The notes beneath the pieces are model-generated. The model saw only the letters and a program-made list of their open reading frames with translations, ran no database searches and had not been told where the DNA came from. A program made the translations under genes and the position numbers. DNA of 8,917 bases from Rubrobacter sp. (lineage in GTDB: Bacteria > Actinomycetota > Rubrobacteria > Rubrobacterales > Rubrobacteraceae). Shown here in pieces: positions 1 through 5,834 of this stretch (within the stretch, counting starts at the first letter, position 1; every line of letters starts with the position of its first letter). Location: NCBI GenBank assembly GCA_016781885.1, contig JADDPM010000094.1, positions 1-8,917 of the forward strand, given 5' to 3'.

Positions 1-149
1 CTGCCCGCCGCCTCGCCGCACGCGGCGCAGCACTTGCGGGGCCTGAAGCCCGAGCCGTCGCAGCGGGGGCATTCCGCGCCCTCGTGCCGGAAGCACTCAA
101 CCATCTCCGGGGACTGTTGCGCGGAACGCGCTAAACTGCTCTCTGCCAT
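1..149 (-). CDS. Small Cys-rich zinc-ribbon-like protein, 3' end beyond window
   Basis: The reverse strand reads an open frame from ATG at 149 off the left edge, 49 complete codons. A very good Shine-Dalgarno (AGGAGGTAA, about 158-166 on the plus strand) lies 7-8 bases before the ATG, which decides the start. The product is Cys-rich, with C19, C27, C30, C40, C41 and C44 and the stretch CPRCDGSGFRPRKCC. Two CxxC-type knuckles suggest a structural zinc site. I recall similar short proteins of unknown function in Rubrobacter-like genomes, but cannot verify this. It is transcribed divergently from the Xre/integrase pair from an extended -10 promoter at 227-235, so it probably belongs to the same mobile module. 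A role as excision factor or DNA-binding accessory protein would be a guess. The opposite-strand frame here has no ribosome binding site or family-like features. Confidence 0.7.
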   Translation of the reverse strand, partial: MAESSLARSAQQSPEMVECFRHEGAECPRCDGSGFRPRKCCAACGEAAG

Positions 150-173
150 CAGGACCTTACCTCCTGGTGGTCG

Positions 174-217
174 GGCCTCGGGGTGCTACCAACACCGCCG
201 GGGCCATTTCTTTTTTT
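174..217 (+). terminator. Rho-independent terminator, plus-strand direction
   Basis: Arms 174-185 (ggcctcggggtg) and 193-205 (caccgccggggcc) pair over about 12 base pairs with one mismatch and one bulge around a 7-base loop (ctaccaa). They are followed by atttctttttttg, a classic intrinsic terminator tail. It would stop rightward transcription before the Xre/integrase promoter. On the reverse strand the same hairpin lies in the 5' leader of the Cys-rich gene, without a downstream U-run, so it should not terminate there. Confidence 0.75.
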
Positions 218-226
218 GACACCCTA

Positions 227-235
227 ATTATACCA
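227..235 (-). promoter_or_regulatory. Extended -10 promoter for the Cys-rich gene
   Basis: The reverse strand reads TGGTATAAT, a perfect -10 hexamer with the TGn extension. A weak -35 (CTATCA, 251-256, 3 of 6 matches) sits 18 bases upstream. The predicted start is near 220, giving a leader of about 70 bases that contains the GC-rich hairpin and then the AGGAGGT site. Confidence 0.6.
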
Positions 236-240
236 TAAAT

Positions 241-264
241 CTATATTTAGTGATAGTTATATAG
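241..264. promoter_or_regulatory. Possible operator: inverted repeat between divergent promoters
   Basis: CTATAT (241-246) and ATATAG (259-264) form a 6+12+6 inverted repeat. It lies across the -35 regions of both divergent promoters and abuts the rightward -10. A second pair, AATTATAC (226-233) and GTATAATT (264-271), mirrors the two -10 boxes. The position suits autoregulation by the adjacent Xre protein, but AT-rich DNA gives short dyads by chance. Confidence 0.3.
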
Positions 265-270
265 TATAAT
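242..270 (+). promoter_or_regulatory. Promoter for Xre-integrase operon
   Basis: A perfect TATAAT lies at 265-270. The hexamer 17 bases upstream (TATATT, 242-247) is a poor -35, which suggests weak or activator-dependent transcription. The predicted start near 277 leaves a leader of about 34 bases. A consensus TTGACA at 216-221 is too far from this -10. It could serve only a TATATT (-10-like) at 242-247 with a long 20-base spacer. Confidence 0.5.
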
Positions 271-310
271 TCGCGTGGGTAGACGACAGATGTAAAGGGG
301 CTTGGCTACA

Positions 311-529
311 ATGCTCACCGTGCTGTACATCGGCGACAAGCTAAGGGAAACGCGCAAACGCGCTTTGCTGACCCAGCAGCAGCTAGCCGACAAATCCGGC
401 GTGGGCGTCACCACGATCATAAGGATCGAGCGCAACCAAGTAGAGCCCCAGGCCCGCACGATACGGAAGCTGGCCCAGGCTCTCGGCGTCGAGCCCCACG
501 AGCTGCTGAAAGGAGAGGATGTTGGGTAA
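311..529 (+). CDS. Xre-family helix-turn-helix transcriptional regulator
   Basis: A 72-residue protein that is almost entirely one HTH_3/Cro-C1 domain. Residues 21-42 (TQQQLADKSGVG, then TTIIRIERN) form the helix-turn-helix with the conserved I-E pair at 39-40. The tail PHELL is the usual end of the domain. ATG at 311 is preferred because AAAGGGG (294-300) lies 10 bases upstream; a TTG at 302 would sit directly on this site. There is no extra effector or dimerisation domain. Its last 11 bases overlap the integrase start, so the two are very probably one transcript and translationally coupled. By analogy with phage and integrative-element regulators it probably represses its own operon, and perhaps the divergent Cys-rich gene, through the AT-rich intergenic region. 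That is inference. Confidence 0.88.
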   Translation: MLTVLYIGDKLRETRKRALLTQQQLADKSGVGVTTIIRIERNQVEPQARTIRKLAQALGVEPHELLKGEDVG

Positions 530-1652
530 GCGAGGCAACGGCGAGGGGAGCATCACTCGCCGCAAGGACGGGCTCTACATGGCCCGCTACAGTGTGCAGA
601 CCGCTAGCGGCTCAAAGCGCAAGGCTATCTATGGCAAGACACGTAAGGATGCAGCAGAGAAACTTGCCGAGGCCCTCGCCAGCCGCGACAAGGGGCTCAT
701 CTTCGACGCTGGGACACTCACCGTCAGCGCGTACCTCGACCGCTGGTTGAACGATTCGGTGCGGGACACCGTGAGGCAGAGGACTTGGGAGCGGTATGAG
801 CAGATAGTCCGGGTCCACCTGAAGCCCGCACTTGGGCGCATGAAGCTAAAGAACCTCACCACGACTCACGCACGCGCCCTTTACCGCGACAAGCTTTACG
901 CCGGCCTCGCGTCTCGTACGGTGAACTACATCCACATCACGCTCTCCAAGGCGCTGAAAGACGCCGTAGCCGACGGACTAATACCTCGTAACGTAACGGA
1001 GGGCGTGAAGGCCCCAAGACCCAAGAAAAAGGAGGTCAACCCGCTCACAGCGGAGCAGGCACAGTGTCTGCTCGAGGCCGCGCACGGCGAGCGTTTCGAG
1101 GCCCTGTACGTTGTGGCGCTCACCGCGGGTCTTCGAGAGGGCGAGCTGTTGGGGCTCAAGTGGGAAGACGTTGACCTGGAGGGTGGGAAGCTATCGGTGC
1201 GGCGCACGCTCTCGGAAACCAAAGAGCGCGGGCATATCTTCGAGCCCCCGAAGAATGGTAAGGGGCGCAACGTGAAGCTCTCCGCGCGAGCTATAGGAGC
1301 ACTGAAGCGCCACAGAGCGGTCCAGAACGCTGAGAGGCTCCACGTCGGTACTCTCTGGCAAGATAACGGCCTCGTGTTCTCCTCTCAGAGGGGCACAACC
1401 ATGAGCGCCAAAAACCTGACCGCGCGCTCGTTCAAGCCACTCCTCGAACGCGCCGGTCTCCCCCGCTCCGTGCGCCTGCACGACCTGCGCCATACCTGCG
1501 CCACGCTGCTGCTCGGGAAGAGCGTGCACCCCAAGATCGTCCAGGAACTTCTAGGGCATGCCGCCATAGCGATCACACTGGACACTTACTCCCATGTACT
1601 GCCCAACATGCAAAGTGAAGCTGTAGCCGCCATGGAGAGCGCCTTATCTTGA
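519..1652 (+). CDS. Tyrosine recombinase / site-specific integrase (intact)
   Basis: A 377-residue phage-type integrase that cuts and rejoins att sites through a 3'-phosphotyrosine. Domains in order are an AP2-like arm-binding region (about 8-58, GSITRRKDGLYMARYS), a SAM-like core-binding domain (about 66-155) and a catalytic domain (about 172-370). All catalytic residues are visible: R206 in TAGLREGELLGL, probable K245 in FEPPKNGKGR, H321 and R324 in LHDLRHTCAT, H347 in LLGH, and the nucleophile Y357 in DTYSHV. Length is typical and no lesion is seen, so it is probably active. The ATG at 519 has AAGGAG only 3 bases upstream; a TTG at 522 has better spacing and may be the true start. It overlaps the Xre gene by 11 bases and converges with the NLR-like gene across a 40-base gap. 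The decayed integrase near the tRNA is a relative. Confidence 0.95.
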   Translation: MLGKRGNGEGSITRRKDGLYMARYSVQTASGSKRKAIYGKTRKDAAEKLAEALASRDKGLIFDAGTLTVSAYLDRWLNDSVRDTVRQRTWERYEQIVRVHLKPALGRMKLKNLTTTHARALYRDKLYAGLASRTVNYIHITLSKALKDAVADGLIPRNVTEGVKAPRPKKKEVNPLTAEQAQCLLEAAHGERFEALYVVALTAGLREGELLGLKWEDVDLEGGKLSVRRTLSETKERGHIFEPPKNGKGRNVKLSARAIGALKRHRAVQNAERLHVGTLWQDNGLVFSSQRGTTMSAKNLTARSFKPLLERAGLPRSVRLHDLRHTCATLLLGKSVHPKIVQELLGHAAIAITLDTYSHVLPNMQSEAVAAMESALS

Positions 1653-1692
1653 CGATCACAACACAGGGCCGTAGCCTAGAGTGCGACCGTGT

Positions 1693-4593
1693 CTAAGCGC
1701 CGGAGATGCGCTCGCGCCAATCGCTCAGGACCTCCCTAACCTCGGCGGCCTTCGTCTCGTCCGTGCCCTCGAGGACATCGAGCGCTGCCTCTGCTGCGCG
1801 CACGGCCTCTTGGTAGTCGCCCCGCTTGTGATGGATGGAAGCGATCTCGAACAGCGTGGGCCCTTCGACGCGAGAGAGGGAGACCTCGCGGGCGATCTCG
1901 AGGCGCTGCTCAAGGAATCCCAAGGCGCCCTCGAGGTCGCCGGAGTGGGCGGCTAGGCTTCCCAGGAGGCCGAGCGCGTTGGCTTCGAGCCTCCTCTCTC
2001 CGGTCTCGAGCGACACCTCGAGCTGCCGCTCGAAGAGACCCCGGGCACCGGCTGAATCACCGAGGCCGCGGCGGGCGCGGCCGAGGATGCCTAGCGTCCA
2101 GCCCTCGAGACCCTTGTCGCCGAACTCGCGGGCGAGCTGGATGCCTTGCTGCGCTCGCTCTTCCGCGGCTTCGTATTCTCCGAGATCAACGTGGGCGCGC
2201 GCGAGGTCGGTGAGGGCTATCGCCTCGTCGTACCTGGCGTGCAGCTCGCGGAAGACGTCCAAGGCTCGAGTGTAGAGCTCCTTCGCCCCGGCAACGTCCC
2301 CACGGAGGTAGTGACGCACCGCGCCGAAATTCTTGAGGGCGATCATCTCCTGCTTACGGTCCCCGGCTTCACGGAAGATAGCCGCTGCCTCCGTAATGGC
2401 CTCCTCGGCACGCTCGGCGTCCCCAAGGTTCTTGTACAGATTGCCGAGGTTGCCGAAAACCTTGGCCTTGTCGACGAGGCCGTCGGGCAACCCGTCGAGG
2501 ATTCGCAGGGCTTCTCGGTAAAGGTCGGCCGCGTGTCCGTAGTCGCCGAGCAGCACGCGGCAGTAAGCCATGGCTCCTACCACCCTGCCTTCGAGGACGC
2601 GGTTGCCCAGGTGACGGTAGATCTCGCGGGCCGCCGCGAAGGAGGTGAACGCGCTTTCCGCACTGCCCAGCACGTAGTGGGTGTTGCCGACCTGATAATG
2701 ATGCCCGGCCTCGGCGTCTTCGTCGCCTAGGCGCCGGGCAGCGTCCAAGCCTGCCTCGGACCACGCCCGCAGCTCCCGGGCTGTGAGGCGCGTCCCGTGC
2801 CAGCGTGCGGCAGCCTCGGCATAGTCGCTGCAGAGCCGCGCCCCGTCGTCGTCCTCGCCGGCGTGCTTCGCCGCCCCCGCCTGCCCGGCCCTAACGTTGT
2901 CCAACTCGCGGTCGAAGAGCTCTCGTGACTGCCGCCGGTCGTCGTCGTCCCCTTCGCCGAGCTCGTTCGCACGGCGTAGCACTGCCAAGTAGTGGGTCGC
3001 GTGCCGGAAGCGTGCCTCACGTGCGACGCCTGCCTCCCCGTCTCGCTCGAGCAGATACCTGGCGTACGCCCTTAACACGGCGTGCAGCTGGAAGCGGCCA
3101 GGTTCAGCAGGCTCCAAGAGGCCTCGTGCGACCAAAGCGCGCACAGTCTCCTCGGCGCCCTGCCTGCCCCACACCGCCTGGGCAGCCACCAAGTCGAAGG
3201 CGGCTGGCTTGGGGGCGAAAACCCCAAGACACGCGAAGCGCGAGCGGTCGGCGTCGGTCAGGCGGTCAGTGCTCTTGCGCAATAGGGCGAGCACTTTGGC
3301 AGGGGACCCTTCGCGCGCGGTCTCGGCTCCCGCGGTGTCCGGGGGAGCCTCCGCCTCGAGAACGGCGAGTCCTTGCGCTAGCTCCTCAAGCAGCTCCTCG
3401 ACATCGAGGCCCGCGTCGGCCTCGGCGCTCAGGAGCCCGGCAGCCACCCTGACAGCCAAAGGAAGCCTGTCGAGGGCTCGCACTAAGCGGCGCACCTCGG
3501 CCGGATGCTTGGCCGCCACCTGCGGGGCCAGCCCCTCGAAGAGCGTGACCGCATCCTCTTCGGAGAGGACATCGAGAACGTGGACGCTCTCGGGTCTGCT
3601 CGCCAAGGCCCTGGCGACGCGGTCCTGGCGGGTGGTGCAGAGCGTCGCGCAGCCAGGCCCCCCAACCTCGAATGGTCGGGCGTGGGCGGCCTCCCAGACG
3701 TCGTCCACTACCAAGAGGACCCTCTTGTCGCGCAGCAGCGCTGCCAGGCGCCCGGAGGCCTCCTCGACACTTCGGCCCCCGGAGATCAAGCCCGGCCGCA
3801 GCGAGTCGCCCCAGGCCAACAGCTTCGGGAGCGTGTCGGGTTCGAGACCGAGGGAGGTCCACAGGACCCCATCGGGGAAGGCGACGAGAATCTCCTCGTC
3901 GCGGATCAGCGCCGCGGCCACAGTCGTCTTTCCGACTCCCGGCAGGCCGCGCAGCGCGGTGATCGCCTGCATGCGGGCATCGCGCTCCTCGGAGGATTCT
4001 AGGAGTCCACGCTTCAGGTCCTCGAGCGCGGCTTCCCGGCCGACGAACAGGTCTGGAAGGGGCGGGTAGAGGCCGGTTGGTGGTATCCCTACTCCGAGCT
4101 GTTGCCCTCGGCTGAGGGCTCGGACCGCGGAGAGCAACTCCTCGTTGACGAGGGGCTGGATCGGACTGCGCTCCTTACGGGCCTCGGATACGAACTCCTC
4201 GAAAACGTTCTCCTCGAGCGTCTCCATCCCCCACTCGAAGACGAACGGGAGGGTCTTCGGTTCGTATCCGAGCTCCAGGGCGCGGGCGCGCAACATAGCC
4301 ACCGGAACGGGGCCAGGTCCTAGAGTGACAGTCAACAGGAGGGCGGCGGCATCCTCGTCGGAAAAGAGATCTCGGAGCACCGTCTCGGCGACTTTCAGCT
4401 TCTCAGGATCCACCTCTTCGCCGCTAGCACTCTTGACCTCGGCGAGCATGCTGGCGATAGCTCTCGCGTAGACCTTACGCATGCCCTGCTCGGCGGGCGT
4501 ACCCAAGAAGTTTCGCTTCAGCTTGCGTGCCCCGGTCCGGACCACGACGGAGGCGAGTTCCTCCGCCATCTTCCCGATAGCCGCCTCGATCAT
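1693..4593 (-). CDS. STAND/NLR-like NB-ARC NTPase with C-terminal TPR repeats
   Basis: A 966-residue protein. Residues 1-150 are mainly helical and match no effector I recognise. NB-ARC spans about 180-515: VGRE entry motif at 184-187, Walker A GLPGVGKTT (216-224), Walker B LLVVDD (293-298), TTR sensor (320-322), LPL (377-379) and an MHD-like LHAVLRAYA (503-511) in the winged helix. Acid-rich linkers follow at about 547-552 and 580-584. Eight TPRs fill about 629-945, with the turn glycine at 643, 683, 724, 765, 805, 845, 885 and 925. Such proteins normally stay autoinhibited until the repeats bind a ligand, then exchange nucleotide and oligomerise to fire the N-terminal domain. Many bacterial members are anti-phage or other conflict proteins; others are regulators, but no AfsR/SARP DNA-binding region is seen. 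ATG at 4593 has GAGG about 4 bases upstream; an ATG at codon 9 is the alternative. The placement between an integrase and a tRNA favours defence, by inference. Confidence 0.88.
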   Translation of the reverse strand: MIEAAIGKMAEELASVVVRTGARKLKRNFLGTPAEQGMRKVYARAIASMLAEVKSASGEEVDPEKLKVAETVLRDLFSDEDAAALLLTVTLGPGPVPVAMLRARALELGYEPKTLPFVFEWGMETLEENVFEEFVSEARKERSPIQPLVNEELLSAVRALSRGQQLGVGIPPTGLYPPLPDLFVGREAALEDLKRGLLESSEERDARMQAITALRGLPGVGKTTVAAALIRDEEILVAFPDGVLWTSLGLEPDTLPKLLAWGDSLRPGLISGGRSVEEASGRLAALLRDKRVLLVVDDVWEAAHARPFEVGGPGCATLCTTRQDRVARALASRPESVHVLDVLSEEDAVTLFEGLAPQVAAKHPAEVRRLVRALDRLPLAVRVAAGLLSAEADAGLDVEELLEELAQGLAVLEAEAPPDTAGAETAREGSPAKVLALLRKSTDRLTDADRSRFACLGVFAPKPAAFDLVAAQAVWGRQGAEETVRALVARGLLEPAEPGRFQLHAVLRAYARYLLERDGEAGVAREARFRHATHYLAVLRRANELGEGDDDDRRQSRELFDRELDNVRAGQAGAAKHAGEDDDGARLCSDYAEAAARWHGTRLTARELRAWSEAGLDAARRLGDEDAEAGHHYQVGNTHYVLGSAESAFTSFAAAREIYRHLGNRVLEGRVVGAMAYCRVLLGDYGHAADLYREALRILDGLPDGLVDKAKVFGNLGNLYKNLGDAERAEEAITEAAAIFREAGDRKQEMIALKNFGAVRHYLRGDVAGAKELYTRALDVFRELHARYDEAIALTDLARAHVDLGEYEAAEERAQQGIQLAREFGDKGLEGWTLGILGRARRGLGDSAGARGLFERQLEVSLETGERRLEANALGLLGSLAAHSGDLEGALGFLEQRLEIAREVSLSRVEGPTLFEIASIHHKRGDYQEAVRAAEAALDVLEGTDETKAAEVREVLSDWRERISGA

Positions 4594-4621
4594 CCGTCCT
4601 CAAAGATCGAAGCCGGCGTCT

Positions 4622-4861
4622 TCACGTACGACATATGCCGATCCTTACTAACCTGGTCGGCGTCAAGACCTTAAATGCACCGCCCGAGGAGTAGGAGCAA
4701 TCTGTAGCGTCGCCGTTTGCTCGCAAAAGCTTGTTACTCACCGTCCTCCTAACCATCGTTTGGGTAACCTCAGCCCCGTTGGTGTAGTAATTGGTGTACA
4801 CGGCACCGACGTACGGATTCAACTCTTTGTCTGTGCCAAGTTTTGCCTGCAAATCCGCCAC
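4622..4861 (-). CDS. Unrecognised 79-residue open frame, possibly a remnant
   Basis: An open frame from a GTG at 4861 to a stop at 4622, starting 10 bases beyond the 3' end of the tRNA. There is no ribosome binding site before the GTG, and the frame stays open backwards through the tRNA, so the start is unreliable. The product is soluble-looking, with Tyr/Asn/Thr-rich stretches such as NPYVGAVYTNYYTNG and no motif I recognise. Base composition is clearly less GC-rich than the neighbouring NLR-like gene. It could be a fragment left by integration, a foreign gene end, or chance. The 28 bases from here to the NLR-like start contain only its probable ribosome binding site; I found no convincing promoter for the NLR-like gene, though a TTGACG lies at 4661-4666 on the reverse strand. 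Confidence 0.25.
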   Translation of the reverse strand: MADLQAKLGTDKELNPYVGAVYTNYYTNGAEVTQTMVRRTVSNKLLRANGDATDCSYSSGGAFKVLTPTRLVRIGICRT

Positions 4862-4870
4862 TTTCTGAGG

Positions 4871-4944
4871 CGCGCCCGGCAGGATTCGAACCTGCGACCC
4901 GCGGATTAGAAGTCCGCTGCTCTGTCCTGCTGAGCTACGGGCGC
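4871..4944 (-). tRNA. tRNA-Arg, anticodon UCU
   Basis: The reverse strand folds as a full 74-base cloverleaf. The acceptor stem is GCGCCCG / CGGGCGC with discriminator G at 4871; the D stem is GCTC / GAGC, the anticodon stem GCGGA / TCCGC and the T stem GCAGG / CCTGC with loop TTCGAAT. The anticodon loop CTTCTAA gives TCT (4908-4910), reading AGA/AGG Arg codons. CCA is not encoded. A TAAAAT about 30 bases upstream (4972-4977) may be its -10. Integrase sequence lies on both sides (remnant from 5021, intact gene at 519), and tRNA genes are standard attachment sites for tyrosine integrases. I see no second copy of its 3' end in the window, so att boundaries cannot be fixed. Confidence 0.95.
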
Positions 4945-5020
4945 ATGAGGTAAAGCATCTGGAAAACGGGCATTTTAAAAGGGACTCGCCTGAAATCCCA
5001 AATCAGATGGCAGCAGTAGC

Positions 5021-5419
5021 TCACGAGAGGGCTTCGTCCATGACGATGTCGTCGCCCTCTCCCCTGCCGGGGATCACGTGGCTGTAAATGCCCGGGGTTA
5101 TGGCCGCGCTCGAGTGTCCGAGCACTTCCTGGACCTCTTTGAGATGCTGCCTCTTCATGGATCTAATTGTAGCGCACGAGAGTCGTAGGTCGTGGAACCT
5201 TGCGTTCAACCCAAGACGCTCGAGGATCGCTTGAAACTAAGACAACAAGGGTTGCTGTAGTTGGCTGCGTGCCCTTGATAGGACAGCCCTCTGCTTGAGG
5301 GCTCCGCGGCGACAGTTCACGGCAGCCTAGGTCCGGCCCAACTCCCTGGAGTCTATCCCCCAGATGAAGTTATAGGTTTTGCGGATCTGCGCGATGTAGA
5401 CGTAGTGTGCTTCTGCCTC
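5021..5419 (-). pseudogene. Decayed tyrosine integrase, internally deleted
   Basis: The 3' part (5021-5236) reads FQAILERLG, FHDLRLSCAT, VQEVLGHSSAAIT, IYSHVIP and ends EALS. It aligns without gaps from HDLR to YSHV with the intact integrase in this window and keeps the second-half catalytic H, R, H and Y. An in-frame TAG (5237-5239) precedes it. Upstream in the same frame are IRKTYNF, ELGRT, a TAG at 5327-5329, then AAVNCRR. This resembles the end of the core-binding domain and the linker, so the stretch with the first catalytic Arg seems deleted, about 120 codons. A further TAA at 5420-5422 closes the frame. The 3' part is confident and the upstream part less so. It ends 76 bases from the tRNA-Arg, so it is probably the remnant of an earlier element that used this tRNA. 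Confidence 0.75.
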
Positions 5420-5597
5420 TTATGTAGGATGTCGCTAATTAGCACCGCGACGCTTGAGGGCACAGGTGGATCCTAGAAAGGACTTTTCAAGTAGTTGCGG
5501 GCGTCTGAAGGCTACCTTTGCGAGTTTGCTACTTTTTCACATCTCGCTTCCACTATAAGTCGGTCCCGGCCGCAGCACCCGATCGCGAGTGTTTTGC
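5420..5597. other. Gene-free, less GC-rich stretch between integrase remnant and glutaredoxin gene
   Basis: No supported gene. On the reverse strand, in the same frame as the remnant, a short stretch reading LLEKSFLGS (about 5470-5500) faintly resembles the HLKPALG start of the integrase core-binding region, so decay may extend here. A perfect 10-base palindrome GCTAATTAGC lies at 5434-5443 inside a GTCGC/GCGAC pair (5431-5435 and 5447-5451); its role is unknown. Confidence 0.35.
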
Positions 5598-5603
5598 TAG
5601 AAT
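5595..5603 (+). promoter_or_regulatory. Extended -10 promoter, probable leaderless start
   Basis: TGCTAGAAT is a close match to an extended -10 (TGnTATAAT). Its end lies 6 bases before the ATG at 5610, so the expected transcription start falls on or next to the start codon. No -35 consensus is visible. There is no Shine-Dalgarno before the ATG, which fits a leaderless mRNA. Confidence 0.55.
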
Positions 5604-5609
5604 CGAAGC

Positions 5610-5834
5610 ATGCAGATAGAGCTCTACACCACCTCTGGTTGTCCTTACAGCGCGGCCGCTCGCGAAGACCTCGAATGGCGCGGAGCAGAGTTTGTGGAGT
5701 ACGACGTGGAGCAGGATCGCGGGGCCTACGAGCGGATGCTCCGTCTTACGGGCGGCAACCGCACGGTACCCGTGATCGTCGAGGAGGGCAAGCCCGTCCA
5801 GGTCGGATGGATGGGACGAGGGTGCTTTATCTAG
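5610..5834 (+). CDS. Glutaredoxin-like thiol redox protein (CPYS)
   Basis: A 74-residue protein with a complete glutaredoxin fold. It has the active site C11-P-Y-S14 after the first strand (IELYTTSG), the cis-proline TVP at 52-54 and a C-terminal GWMGRGC with an extra Cys72. Glutaredoxins reduce disulfides or glutathionylated or mycothiolated proteins; with one active-site Cys (CPYS) this one is monothiol-type. The sequence style recalls the Uxx-star glutaredoxin-like (seleno)protein family, where the first Cys may be selenocysteine. Here the codon is TGT, so Cys. That family call is from memory. ATG at 5610 has no ribosome binding site but follows an extended -10, so it is probably leaderless. 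Its TAG abuts the stop of the converging double-SIS gene with no gap. Any link to the hydrogenase operon is unproven. Confidence 0.88.
   Translation: MQIELYTTSGCPYSAAAREDLEWRGAEFVEYDVEQDRGAYERMLRLTGGNRTVPVIVEEGKPVQVGWMGRGCFI

Noticed and set aside
34..219. Plus-strand 61-codon open frame at the left end
   Set aside because: No ribosome site, it runs into the terminator hairpin and T-tract, and it is antisense to the well-supported Cys-rich gene.
302..310. TTG at 302 as the Xre start
   Set aside because: The AAAGGGG site ends one base before it; ATG at 311 has proper spacing and keeps the whole HTH domain.
1653..1692. Terminator between the converging integrase and NLR-like genes
   Set aside because: The 40-base gap holds only very short complementary ends (acac/gtgt) and no stable stem or T-tract.
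1835..4323. Many long plus-strand frames opposite the NLR-like gene
   Set aside because: They are Arg/Ser/Pro/Ala-rich shadows typical of GC-rich coding DNA, with no motifs, while the reverse frame carries a full NB-ARC and TPR architecture.
4871..4895. Search for a second copy of the tRNA 3' end as the other att site
   Set aside because: No convincing repeat of the T-arm/acceptor sequence was seen elsewhere in the window; the partner site, if any, lies outside.
5285..5303. Hairpin AGCCCT/AGGGCT as a terminator
   Set aside because: Only a 6-base stem with a 7-base loop and no T-run on either strand; it lies within the integrase remnant.
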